Assembly (NCBI GenBank): GCA_025363655.1
Contig: JANYDK010000103.1
Location: 1 to 64,000, forward strand
DNA from: Deltaproteobacteria bacterium
Lineage (GTDB): Bacteria > Myxococcota_A > Polyangia > Polyangiales > JADJMO01
Direction: 5' to 3'
DNA length: 64,000 nt
Shown: positions 33,562 through 42,266 of the stretch, one piece after another
Numbering within the stretch: position 1 is the first letter of the stretch
Layout: each line of letters begins with the position of its first letter
Position numbers and translations under genes: made by a program
The notes under the pieces: model-generated
Databases searched by the model: none
The model's input: only the letters and a program-made list of their open reading frames with translations
Told to the model about the DNA's origin: nothing

Positions 33562-36189
33562 TCAGTGCACTCGGCCGATGCCCTTGCTGATGGACGTCTT
33601 GCTCGTCGGGCTCGTCGGTGCCGTCGGTGCCGACTTCGCGGGGACCGACTTCGCGGCGACGGTCGGCAGGCAGACGAGGCCTTCGAGATCGGTCTTGCGC
33701 CGTGCGAGGTCACGAAGGACGCGCGGAACGCCGGTCACCGGATCGAAGACCGTGGTGCCGGTGAGAAACGGCGAGAGCGCCGCTTCCGAGCCGGGAAAAC
33801 GCGGTGAAATCTGCAAGAATGCGGTGTTCGTCTCGGCCGAGGAGTGGCAGCCGTTGCAGGTGTTGAGCGAGAACTTGTGACGAGCGTCGTCGTTCTTGAT
33901 GCCTTTGCCGGTCCACGCGATCAAGTCGTTGAAGACCGCGCCGCCGAGGAACGGTGCACCGTTGAAGACGAGCGGAACGTCGAAGCGCTCGGCGAGGATG
34001 GCCGCCTCGTTGTCGTTCACGAACTGCCCGACCGCGTCGGTGCCGTTGAAGGAGAGATCGGGCGTCAGCTGAATGGGGCTCGGGGCCAACTGACCGGTCG
34101 TCGGCGAGAGCGTGAACTCGCGCAGCTCCCAACGGAAATCGAGGGCGATTTCGTTGGTGCGAAGTTGACCGAGTGCGCTCCCGTTGGGCCGTCCGCTGGC
34201 CGCGTTGCGACCGGCGAAGCGCGAGGTGAGGGCCTGCAGCGCGACGTTGTACGCCTCCGACGGGAAGGGGAGCGCGCCGAGGGCATGCCACGCGTTCGCC
34301 CACCCGAGGACGTCGGCGGTGGTCGTCGCCGGCAGCTTGTACTCGAGGATCACGGTGAATTGCAGGGGATTTCCCGAAGGATCGAGCACGCCGAAGACGA
34401 AGCGCCCTTCGCCGGCGTTCCCCTTGTCGAGATCGCGGACGTCGACGCGATCGACGATCGCGAGGAGACGCAGCGGCGACCTGTCGAGATCGAGCTCGCC
34501 GTTCTTCGTGCGCGGCCAAGCGTCGAGCACCAGCTTCTGCATCGCGGGACGGGCGGCGATGGTGAAGCCGTTGACGGTCTGGTTCGTGAGCCACGACTGG
34601 AGGAGCTTCTCGGTGAAGGCCGGCGCCTCCGCAGCCGAAGGAGCCATGTCGCGGATGAGACGACCGAACGTCCAGACGCCGAGGCGCGGATCGCCGGCCG
34701 GCCCCGAGAAGCTCGTGCGCACCGGATCGTCGACCACGCTGGTGCTCGTGATCATGAGCTCTCGCGAGGTCGTCACGTGACAACCGGTGGGCGCGCTGAG
34801 CGTGAAATCGAGCACGCCCGACGTACTCTGGCCGCGCGCGAAGTCGAAGACGGAGAGCGGAATTTCATGGAGCCCAGGATCGGCGTCCTCGGAGCCGGTG
34901 ACGTCGATGCCGAAGTGCGCGGTCCCTCCCGGCGCGACATCGGAGACGAAGGACGGGCTCACGAGCGCGCTGATGCCCGTGTTGGAGGTGGCCGAGGGTG
35001 ACGGTCCTCCCTTGGGACCGAAGGTGTCGGCAGAGAGGAAGTAGCTCGAGGCAGCGCAGGCGCCGACGTCGTGGTTGGTGAGCGCGGCGTCGTAGTGCAC
35101 GGTCGTGTCCGGAGGCACGGCGCCCGTCGTCGAGGTGGTCACCGAGAGCGTCGGCGGCGCAGCGATGCAGGAGAGCGCCATCACTTCGGACTTGCTGACG
35201 ACGCGCGTGGAGAGCCACACCTCGTCGATGAGGCCGTCGAAGTGCTGCGTTCCGGTGGTGGAGCCGATTCGAATCGGCGCGAAGACGTTGCGAACGGTGC
35301 CCACCTGCAGCACCTGCCCGACCTGCTCTCCGTTGACGAAGAGGAAGAGGAAGCGGCCGTCGTAGAGCCCGGCGACGTGCGTCCAGGCGCCCGTGGCGAT
35401 CGGCGCGCGCGAGAGCACGGTGGTGCCGCTCGAGAGCACGACCGAGAACTCGACGTTGCCATCGTGGATGCCGAGCGAGAACCCGGTGTCGTTGCCCAGA
35501 CGCTTGAGAGCGATCGGGTGATGACCGGTGACGTTGGTCGGTTTCACCCACGCAGCGACCGCGACGTGTGCGCCGAGCGTGAATTGCGGCTCGTCGGGCA
35601 CCTGGACGATGTCCTTCGTCGACTTGAACTCGATCGCGCCGCCGCTGATTCCAGGCTTGCAAGAGCCCTTGAGCGCGTGCGTCGCGTTGGCGCCACCACC
35701 GCTCGAATCGGCGAGGAAGTGCGACGTCGGCGAGCAGTCGTCGAAGCGCCAGAACCCCGAGGGACCGCCGGAAGGACCCGCGTCGCTGCCGGTGTCGAAG
35801 CCGCCGCCGCCGGTGTCGCCTCCCGTGCTGCCGTCCATCACGCTGCCGTCCATCACGCCGCCATCGGTTGATCCTCCGTCTCCGGCTCCTCCATCGCTTC
35901 CGCCGTCGACGGCTCCGCCATCGCTCACCCCGACGTCACTGACGGCGCCGCCGGCGTCGAACGCGAGATCGACGGGAGCCTTCTCCGAGTCGTCGGGGAG
36001 CGACTTGCTGGTCGCGACGACGAGTGGGCCGGTCGATTGTCCGACGTATTCGTCGTCGGTTTTGGCGGAGAACGGATCTTTCTGATCCGGCGCGCCACCG
36101 CAGGCGCCGAACATCGAAGTCGCGAGCATGAATCCTACGGACATGGTCGGTCGAAGCCGCCGTCCTTTGGGACGCCAAGCATGGATCAT
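33562..36189 (-). CDS. LamG-domain lipoprotein with one C-terminal heme (CxxCH) motif
   Basis: 875 residues from ATG 36189, supported by GGGG 6-10 nt upstream. Lipobox FGAC (Cys30) is followed by an Asp/Gly/Ser linker. A LamG/concanavalin-type domain starts at GFWRFDD and ends near VWLSTRV; it would bind sugar or matrix. Next comes a beta domain and a large unrecognised region with LAIVDRVDVRDLD. Near residue 775 is NTCNGCHSS, a single c-type heme site, with a Met-poor tail rich in Ser/Thr/Lys repeats. An outer-membrane protein combining adhesion and electron transfer is one reading. It ends 22 bp from the shared terminator. Confidence 0.7.
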   Translation of the reverse strand: MIHAWRPKGRRLRPTMSVGFMLATSMFGACGGAPDQKDPFSAKTDDEYVGQSTGPLVVATSKSLPDDSEKAPVDLAFDAGGAVSDVGVSDGGAVDGGSDGGAGDGGSTDGGVMDGSVMDGSTGGDTGGGGFDTGSDAGPSGGPSGFWRFDDCSPTSHFLADSSGGGANATHALKGSCKPGISGGAIEFKSTKDIVQVPDEPQFTLGAHVAVAAWVKPTNVTGHHPIALKRLGNDTGFSLGIHDGNVEFSVVLSSGTTVLSRAPIATGAWTHVAGLYDGRFLFLFVNGEQVGQVLQVGTVRNVFAPIRIGSTTGTQHFDGLIDEVWLSTRVVSKSEVMALSCIAAPPTLSVTTSTTGAVPPDTTVHYDAALTNHDVGACAASSYFLSADTFGPKGGPSPSATSNTGISALVSPSFVSDVAPGGTAHFGIDVTGSEDADPGLHEIPLSVFDFARGQSTSGVLDFTLSAPTGCHVTTSRELMITSTSVVDDPVRTSFSGPAGDPRLGVWTFGRLIRDMAPSAAEAPAFTEKLLQSWLTNQTVNGFTIAARPAMQKLVLDAWPRTKNGELDLDRSPLRLLAIVDRVDVRDLDKGNAGEGRFVFGVLDPSGNPLQFTVILEYKLPATTTADVLGWANAWHALGALPFPSEAYNVALQALTSRFAGRNAASGRPNGSALGQLRTNEIALDFRWELREFTLSPTTGQLAPSPIQLTPDLSFNGTDAVGQFVNDNEAAILAERFDVPLVFNGAPFLGGAVFNDLIAWTGKGIKNDDARHKFSLNTCNGCHSSAETNTAFLQISPRFPGSEAALSPFLTGTTVFDPVTGVPRVLRDLARRKTDLEGLVCLPTVAAKSVPAKSAPTAPTSPTSKTSISKGIGRVH

Positions 36190-36336
36190 TTTGAACCCCA
36201 CATGAAGTTGAAGACGTTGATGTCGACGTCGCATGACACCCGCGAGGCGCGCGACGCGAAGCGCGGCAAGAGCTAGCGACGTGCCACGACGAGTCGCGGC
36301 GAACGATGCATGAATTCTCGTGCGATCGTGGAATCA

Positions 36337-36351
36337 CACCCCGCGGGGGTG
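36337..36351. other. Small inverted repeat
   Basis: CACCCC and GGGGTG flank GCG, about 150 bp upstream of the LamG lipoprotein start; possible operator, not distinctive. Confidence 0.25.
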
Positions 36352-36483
36352 GACGAAGTCAGAGGCACCGATCGGCACATCGACTGCTCCATCGCACACG
36401 CGATCGATGATCGATGACGGCGACGTTTGCCTTCGCGCAAGCGAAACGCATGGGCGTGCATCGAGTGACGGTGACGCGGCGTG

Positions 36484-36630
36484 AGCTTCTCGTTACGCCA
36501 AAGATTGCCACGCAACTTTGGCCGCTCCGGTCAATCTCGCTCCGCTCGGTTGCCGAAGCTTTCTCGTTTCGCCAAAGATTGCTACGCAACTTTGGCCGCT
36601 TCGGTCAATCTCGCTCCGCTCGGTTGCCGA
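36484..36630. repeat. REP-like element, two tandem copies of about 73 bp
   Basis: Unit 1 is 36484-36556 and unit 2 is 36557-36630; they differ at only a few positions (including one added T), and a third copy begins for about 7 bp at 36631. Each unit holds a hairpin: CCAAAG-A-TTGC, a 3-nt loop, then GCAA-CTTTGG. A half copy on the other strand is at 7634-7662, so the element is dispersed. It lies 8 bp past the end of the crotonase gene. Confidence 0.85.
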
Positions 36631-36637
36631 AGCTTCT

Positions 36638-37420
36638 TCAGCGACCCGTGAAGCGCGGCGCGCGACGAGCTGCTGCCGCCGCCAAACCTTCGGCGAGGTC
36701 GGCGCTCGCGTAGCTGATCGATTGCTGTTCGGCTTCGAAGGTGAGGGCCGCGTCGAGCGCGACTCGATCGACACCGAGCGTTTGCTTGAGCCCGCGCAGG
36801 GCGAGGGGCGCGTTTCCCGCGAGGGTGCGGGCAAGCGTGAGAGCCTCGTCGAGGACACGCGCCGCAGGGACCGCGCGCAGCGCCATGCCCATCGAGGTCG
36901 CCTCTCGACCATCGAATCGACGCCCCGAGAAGAGCAGCTCGGCCGCCCTTTGTGCGCCGACGCGACGAGAGACCAGGTACGTCGCACCCATGCCGGGGTG
37001 AAGGCCGAGAGAGGCGAAGTTGAGTGCGAGCTTGGCGTCCTCGTCGACGATGCAGAGATCGCAGGCGAGCGCGACGCAGAGACCGGCGCCGATCGCCGCA
37101 CCTTCGACCGCTGCGACGACCGGGACCTCGAGGTCGAGAATGGAGAGATATTTGGCGTAGAACTCGAGCATGAAGGCGCGCGACTCGTCACGCGTGGCGG
37201 CGCGGAGGCGCTCGAGCATGCGCAGGTCACCGCCCGCCGAGAACACCCCGCCGGCACCGGTGAGCACCACCGCGCGGACCTCGGGATCGGCACGAAGCCG
37301 GGCGACGGCAGCGCGCAAGGCGTCGCCGAGCTCGGGCGTCATCGCGTTCTTTGCGTTCTTTCCAGGGGCGTCGGAGAAGACGAGGGTGGCGACGGCACCG
37401 TCGCGAAGAACGTCGAGCAT
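36638..37420 (-). CDS. Crotonase-superfamily (enoyl-CoA hydratase/isomerase) protein
   Basis: 260 residues from ATG 37420; the upstream frame is a shadow of the kinase gene. The crotonase fold is clear: oxyanion-hole motif GAGGVFSAGGDLRMLE, CoA-binding region EGAAIGAGLCVALACDL and LGLHPGMGATYLVSRRVG. The two catalytic Glu residues of enoyl-CoA hydratase are not present: the position after AIGAGL holds Cys-Val, and the second falls in NFASLG. The reaction is therefore open (isomerase, hydrolase or another acyl-CoA reaction). It is 40 bp downstream of the receptor kinase on the same strand. Confidence 0.88.
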   Translation of the reverse strand: MLDVLRDGAVATLVFSDAPGKNAKNAMTPELGDALRAAVARLRADPEVRAVVLTGAGGVFSAGGDLRMLERLRAATRDESRAFMLEFYAKYLSILDLEVPVVAAVEGAAIGAGLCVALACDLCIVDEDAKLALNFASLGLHPGMGATYLVSRRVGAQRAAELLFSGRRFDGREATSMGMALRAVPAARVLDEALTLARTLAGNAPLALRGLKQTLGVDRVALDAALTFEAEQQSISYASADLAEGLAAAAARRAPRFTGR

Positions 37421-37460
37421 GTCGTTGCTTACTCGTAGTCGCCGGCGAAGGGGAGTCTTC

Positions 37461-40010
37461 TCACGGGCAATGCAGCTGGCCGAGCAAGCGATGCTCGGTC
37501 GCCGAGTAGACGAGCCCCGATTCGACGCCATCGGTGGCGAGCCCACTGCCGTCGGCGGCGACGCAGAGGATGGCTTGGTCCATCGCCGTTTCGCCGGTCT
37601 GGAGATCGAAGTCCATGCTCCCGGTCGCGCCGACGACGTCGACGTTGCCACCAGCGACGAGCTCGTCGTACGCCTCGACGATGCCCGCCTGACCGACTTC
37701 GATCGAACGTCCTGGCGGGAGGAGCCGTGCGAGCGATCGCGACAGCACGTCGCCGGTGATCGGCGTCTCGGGGGCCACGGCGTAGGTGGCGTAGGCGAGC
37801 GCGTAGTACGCGTCGTACGTCGAGTTGGGCGCGTTGGTCTCCGTGACGACGTCGCTCGGGAACGTCTCGTGGAAGTGAGCGACGAAGCGCGCGTTCACGG
37901 CCGTCCCGGAGGCGGGCGCCACCCCGAAGACCCTTCGCCGCAGCGACTCGTCGCGACCTATGACTTGGAGAAACGTCTGCCCGATGGTCGCGATGCTCGC
38001 GTAGCGGGGCTTCGTCGCCGCGAGTCTCGGCGGGCTCAGCTTCGACCATTGCGCCTCGAGGGGCGGAACGAGCCCTTCGACCGCGGCGCCTTCGGCCATC
38101 AGGAGGATGACGTCGGGCTGGAAGGTGAGGAGCTCGCTGACGATCTCCGCGTAGCGCGGCGGGTCGGGGGACGTGCCCTCGAGGGTGAGCTCGCGGTAAC
38201 GACCGGCCATCTTCCCATCGGCGACGTTCGCGCCCTCGAGCCGGAGGAGACGCACGATGTCGTCGGCGATACTCGCGCCGAGCCCATTTTTCTCACGAAT
38301 GAGCGCGACACGCGCGGCGCGACCCAGCGCCTTCTCGATCGATGCGGTGACGAACGCGGCGAGCGCCTGTGCCGTCCCATCGGCGCGATACGTCGTACGA
38401 AAAATCAATCGCGGCGCTCCGAGTGGCTGCGGCACGTGCGTCACCAGCGGATTGGTCGACATCGTCACCATCGAGAGCACGTGCTTGGGCAAGAAGCTGG
38501 TGGTCGCCAGCTCGGTGAGCTCGATGCCGCTCTTGAAGCCGAGGACTGCCGGGACGCCGACGTCGTCGACGAGGTGCGCCGCGGCGCGCTTCGAATCGGC
38601 GGCGTCGTCGCAGGAGACGAGACCGAGCGGACGCGCGGAATCACCGGTTTTTTCGAGCGCCCGTGCGAGCATCGCAGCGTCGAAATCGCGGCGGGCCAAG
38701 TCGGCTGCGCGGGCTTCGCGGAGGCCGAACTCGTCACCCGTCGGCCCCGTCTGCGGAAGCAGGGCTCCGAGCCACACCGTGTCGTCGTCGACGAGCGCTC
38801 GCTCATCGGCGAGCACGTGACAGTCGACGGACGCGAGCGGAACGCAGCGCCCTTGCGAACGCTTGCACACGGCCGCGGCGCCCCCTGCGAGCTCGACGCA
38901 CGCGCGGTTCGAGGTGCACGCCTGCGAGCTCGAAGTGGTCGGCGCGCTTGCATCGGCGGGGCGCGGCGCGGCAGACCTCTCGCCGCGCGACCGAGCGATG
39001 AGCGCTCCGAGCAGCAGCACCGCGGCCACACCGGCACCGACGAAGCGCGCGTTCGACCTCGGAGACGGTGCCGCAGCTGGTGGCCGCAGCGCAGCCTCGA
39101 GCTCGGCGAGGAGGACGCCGGCGTTCGGTTGGCGCGCGCTCGGCTTCACCGCCAACGCACGTGCGAGCACCGGCTCCCAAGCGCCGACGTCGATCCCGAC
39201 CTTCTTCGGCGTCGGCCGCGTCGCATCGAACACCGCAGCGAGGCGCTCGTTGGCGTCGCCCTCGGGATACGGACGAACGTGGGTGAGCACTTCCGTGAGC
39301 ATGAGCGCGAGCGAATAGACGTCGGTCCACGGGCCGGTGCGGGTGCCCGCAATCTGCTCCGGAGCCGCGGAGTTCGATGAAAACGCGCGAAAACCGCTGC
39401 TCGTCGTCGTGTCGCCGCTCGGCTCGCGATCGTCTTCTCGGACGTCACGTGTCTTGGCGATCCCGAAGTCGACGACGCGGACGCCTGGCTCGTGCTGCGG
39501 CACCAACATCACGTTGTTCGGTTTCAGATCGCGATGCGTGATTCCGATCGCGTGCGCGGCGGCGATCGCCTCGAGGACCGGCCGGAGCAGCGCGAACGCC
39601 TCCCTCGGCGCGCGCGGCGAAAGGTCGCGTCGCGAGGCGAGGTGCGCCTCCAACGTCTCACCCTCGAGCCACTCGAGGACCATCCAGGGCACGTGTCGCA
39701 CGCCGTCGAGCGCCGTCACGCCGACGTCGAGCACGTCGACGACGGCAGGATGATGGAGACGCGCGATCGCCTTCGCCTCCTCGACGAAGAGCTCGACGTG
39801 ATCGGACCAGGCCGTCACCCCGTCGTCGAGCTGCGGCCGGAGGACCTTGATCGCAATCGGAAGGTCGAGCTCGAGGTGACGCCCGGCGTAGACGATGCCG
39901 AAGCCACCTTCGGCGACGACGCGCTCGACGCGATATTTACGCGCCAACGTCTTGCCGACCAACTCGAAGACGTCGGAAGGATGCGCTCGTCCCTCCATGT
40001 CTCGGCTCAT
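37461..40010 (-). CDS. Receptor-type Ser/Thr kinase fused to a periplasmic ligand-binding domain
   Basis: 849 residues from ATG 40010 (ATG 39998 also possible; TAGTAT lies 10 nt before it). The kinase domain is at about 20-310: EGGFGIVYAG, AIKVL, HRDLKPNN, VVDFGIAK. A single membrane helix (FVGAGVAAVLLLGALIA) near 325-342 separates it from a large extracytoplasmic half. That half begins with a Cys pair region (CTSNRACVELAGG) and then reads as a type I periplasmic-binding protein of the Leu/Ile/Val (Peripla_BP_6) kind: VWLGALLPQTGPTGDEFGLREARAAD, AVLGFKSGIELTEL, RVALIREKNGLG, NAPNSTYDAYYALAYATYA. A ligand outside would control the kinase. Confidence 0.88.
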   Translation of the reverse strand: MSRDMEGRAHPSDVFELVGKTLARKYRVERVVAEGGFGIVYAGRHLELDLPIAIKVLRPQLDDGVTAWSDHVELFVEEAKAIARLHHPAVVDVLDVGVTALDGVRHVPWMVLEWLEGETLEAHLASRRDLSPRAPREAFALLRPVLEAIAAAHAIGITHRDLKPNNVMLVPQHEPGVRVVDFGIAKTRDVREDDREPSGDTTTSSGFRAFSSNSAAPEQIAGTRTGPWTDVYSLALMLTEVLTHVRPYPEGDANERLAAVFDATRPTPKKVGIDVGAWEPVLARALAVKPSARQPNAGVLLAELEAALRPPAAAPSPRSNARFVGAGVAAVLLLGALIARSRGERSAAPRPADASAPTTSSSQACTSNRACVELAGGAAAVCKRSQGRCVPLASVDCHVLADERALVDDDTVWLGALLPQTGPTGDEFGLREARAADLARRDFDAAMLARALEKTGDSARPLGLVSCDDAADSKRAAAHLVDDVGVPAVLGFKSGIELTELATTSFLPKHVLSMVTMSTNPLVTHVPQPLGAPRLIFRTTYRADGTAQALAAFVTASIEKALGRAARVALIREKNGLGASIADDIVRLLRLEGANVADGKMAGRYRELTLEGTSPDPPRYAEIVSELLTFQPDVILLMAEGAAVEGLVPPLEAQWSKLSPPRLAATKPRYASIATIGQTFLQVIGRDESLRRRVFGVAPASGTAVNARFVAHFHETFPSDVVTETNAPNSTYDAYYALAYATYAVAPETPITGDVLSRSLARLLPPGRSIEVGQAGIVEAYDELVAGGNVDVVGATGSMDFDLQTGETAMDQAILCVAADGSGLATDGVESGLVYSATEHRLLGQLHCP

Positions 40011-40193
40011 ACTACGGATGCGCGCATGCGACCTTCGCGGCGTCGCATGCCACTGCTCAGGTGTCGCAGTCTGGCGCGGCGCCGCGAGAGCGGGCGGGCA
40101 GATCGCACGACGTGGCCCCAAATCGCGTGCTGGCGTGGCCCGTGCTATTCCCCGCCGCGACTCGCGAACCCCGAGCTCATCGAGGAGATTTCC

Positions 40194-40724
40194 ATGTCCA
40201 GCCGCGTCCTCCACTTCGCCGTCACGTCGTCGCTCTCGTCATTGATCGCGCTCGCGCTCTCCGCTTGTGTGGTCGCAGGCGAGCCCAATGGTGCCGAGGA
40301 GAACGTAGCTGCCGAGCGAGCGTCGGTGACGGTGACCCCGGTCGCCTACCCGCCGGCGAACGCGCAGTACTGTCCGCAGACCGATCCGAAGCTCGTGGCG
40401 TCGTCCGCCTGCAGCGTCAGCGTCTCGTTCCCCCACGTCGTCAGCAGCCCGAGCCCTTACGCGTTCTTGAATGGGCTCGTGGAAAACGGATGTGTGTCGG
40501 TCACGGTGTCCGGCCCAGCCCTCGCGACGACGGACTTGATGCTCTGTCCAGACAACGCCACGACCACGATCGCGACGTCGCACATCGGTCCCGTGCGGGC
40601 GAGCAAGCTCGACAAGGCCTATTGTTCGCCCTGCGTTCCGAAAGCCCCTGCCGGCCAGGTCTACGTGAAAATCTGGACCGACAGCGGGCCGGGCTGCACG
40701 AGCGGTTGTCTTCACCAGCACTGA
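40194..40724 (+). CDS. Small lipoprotein
   Basis: 176 residues from ATG 40194, with GAGGAG 6 nt upstream. Signal peptide with lipobox LSAC, then an Ala/Glu linker. The mature part has several Cys residues (QYCPQTD, SSACSVS, ENGCVSV, LMLCPDN, AYCSPCVP, GPGCTSGC), consistent with disulfides in the periplasm or outside the cell. I recognise no family. It is divergent from the receptor kinase (183 bp spacer) and convergent with the sigma-54 activator gene. Confidence 0.7.
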   Translation: MSSRVLHFAVTSSLSSLIALALSACVVAGEPNGAEENVAAERASVTVTPVAYPPANAQYCPQTDPKLVASSACSVSVSFPHVVSSPSPYAFLNGLVENGCVSVTVSGPALATTDLMLCPDNATTTIATSHIGPVRASKLDKAYCSPCVPKAPAGQVYVKIWTDSGPGCTSGCLHQH

Positions 40725-40751
40725 GTCCGTCGCGCCCGCAGAGGCGCAGCG

Positions 40752-42155
40752 TCACCGCCGCTGGCGAAACGACTCGGCGTCGATCTCGAGCCTTTGCAGC
40801 CACCGCTGCACCTGCCGGCGCGCCGTTCCCATCAAGCGCGCGACCTCGCTGACGTTGCCGTGCGTCTCGGCGAGCTTGCCGAGGAGATCGCGCCTGAGCG
40901 CCTCGTCGGAGGGACCCGTGAGGCCGCTCTCGGCGTCCTCGGTCGCGGGCGGCTCAGCGTCGGCGATCGCGCTGGGAAGCTCTTTCAGCGTCACGAGGCC
41001 GTCGTCGTCGGCGAGGACGCAGATGGCGGCGAGGCACTGCTGCAGCTCGCGCACGTTCATCGGCCACCGGTAGCGGAGCATCGCCGACACCACCTCGTCG
41101 TCGAGCTCGATGCGCGGCGGCGGCACGACACGTCCTTGTTCGACGAGCCCGGCGATGAGGAGGCCCAAGTCGACGATGCGCTCACGGAGCGGCTCGGCCT
41201 CGAAAACGAAGCCTGCGAGGCGCGCGTAGAGGTCACGACGAAAGCTACCCTCGGCCATCCGCTGGTCGAGTGGGGCGTGCGTCGCGGCGATGACGCGGAC
41301 GTCGATCGGGATCGTTTGGCTACCACCGACCGGCACCACCTCTTCTTCTTGCAGCACGCGGAGCAGCGCGGCCTGCGACGCCGGCGGGAGATCGCCGATC
41401 TCGTCGAGGAGCAAGGTGCCTCCCGCGGCCGCACGAAAGAGCCCGGGCTCGTCGCGGAGGGCTCCGCTGAACGCGCCCTTCACGTGACCGAAGAGCTGCG
41501 CCTCGACGAGGTTTTCCGGGATCGCTCCGCAGTTGACCGCGAGGAACGGACCGGGGCGCCCGGTGAGGCGATGAATCGCCCGCGCGAGGACCTCCTTGCC
41601 GGTGCCGGTCTCGCCGAGGAGGAGCGTCGGCAAGGGCGATGCTCCGACGCGCGCGAGCCTGGCGAGTTGTTTCGCATAGAGCGGATCGAGCGTGGCGAAG
41701 CCGAGCGGCTCTCGAGCCTTCGACGACGGATCGAGATCGCCGGCGTTGCCACGTGAGGCTTCGTCGACGATCTCGCGATAGATGAAGTGCGTCTGACCGA
41801 GCTGGAGATGATCGCCATCGGCGAGGCGCGCGCTCGTCACCTCGGCGCCATTGCGCCGCGTGCCGTTGGTCGAGCCCCCGTCGGTGAGATGGAAGACGCC
41901 GTCGCGCCGCGCGATCGTCGCGTGCGAGGTCGACATCTTCGCGTCGGCGACGATCAGCTCGCGTCGACGATCGTCTTGTTTTCGTAGGCTTCGCGCGTCA
42001 CCTCGTCCGATCGTGAGCTCGTCCACCTTGGCGAGCGAGACCCGAAGGCCTCCAGCGCCGAGACGATTCGCCTCGAGCACGAGAAAGAGAAACGGCTCCA
42101 CCGTCGTCGAAGGATGGCGCTTGTGCGCCGTCGCGGGCTCGGTCTGGTCGCGCAT
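40752..42155 (-). CDS. FHA-domain sigma-54-dependent transcriptional activator
   Basis: 467 residues. An FHA domain at about 46-120 has the IGRG, S-x-S-H and GSTNGT (94-99) marks, so it should bind phosphothreonine. The AAA+ domain follows: Walker A GETGTGKE 181-188, sigma-54 contact loop GAFSGA 227-232 (GAFTGA in most activators), Walker B LLLDEIGD 248-255. A Fis-type helix-turn-helix ends the protein (NVSEVARLMGTARRQVQRWLQRL). FHA plus sigma-54 activation is typical of myxobacteria, where kinases can control such factors; four kinases are encoded in this window. Confidence 0.95.
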   Translation of the reverse strand: MRDQTEPATAHKRHPSTTVEPFLFLVLEANRLGAGGLRVSLAKVDELTIGRGDARSLRKQDDRRRELIVADAKMSTSHATIARRDGVFHLTDGGSTNGTRRNGAEVTSARLADGDHLQLGQTHFIYREIVDEASRGNAGDLDPSSKAREPLGFATLDPLYAKQLARLARVGASPLPTLLLGETGTGKEVLARAIHRLTGRPGPFLAVNCGAIPENLVEAQLFGHVKGAFSGALRDEPGLFRAAAGGTLLLDEIGDLPPASQAALLRVLQEEEVVPVGGSQTIPIDVRVIAATHAPLDQRMAEGSFRRDLYARLAGFVFEAEPLRERIVDLGLLIAGLVEQGRVVPPPRIELDDEVVSAMLRYRWPMNVRELQQCLAAICVLADDDGLVTLKELPSAIADAEPPATEDAESGLTGPSDEALRRDLLGKLAETHGNVSEVARLMGTARRQVQRWLQRLEIDAESFRQRR

Positions 42156-42266
42156 CGATCGAACAGTCTACTCGGACCTCGACGCGCGCGCGCCTGCGAC
42201 GCGTCCGCGCGTGCATGCAACGCCGCCGCAGTCGCAGCGCGCGCCGCTTTGCGCTACCAGGGCAGG

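Larger units (their letters stand above)
36190..36637. other. Intergenic region with repeats
   Basis: No gene is supported here. It holds the promoter region of the LamG lipoprotein (minus strand), a small hairpin at 36337-36351 and the two-copy REP-like repeat. Confidence 0.6.

Noticed and set aside
36484-36630. Two-copy repeat as a CRISPR array
   Set aside because: Units adjoin with no spacers, are 73 bp long and have only two copies; no cas genes are present.
37421-37651. Upstream extension of the crotonase gene to 37651
   Set aside because: That part is Ser/Arg/Pro-rich and antisense-frame-like within the kinase gene's end; homology starts at ATG 37420.
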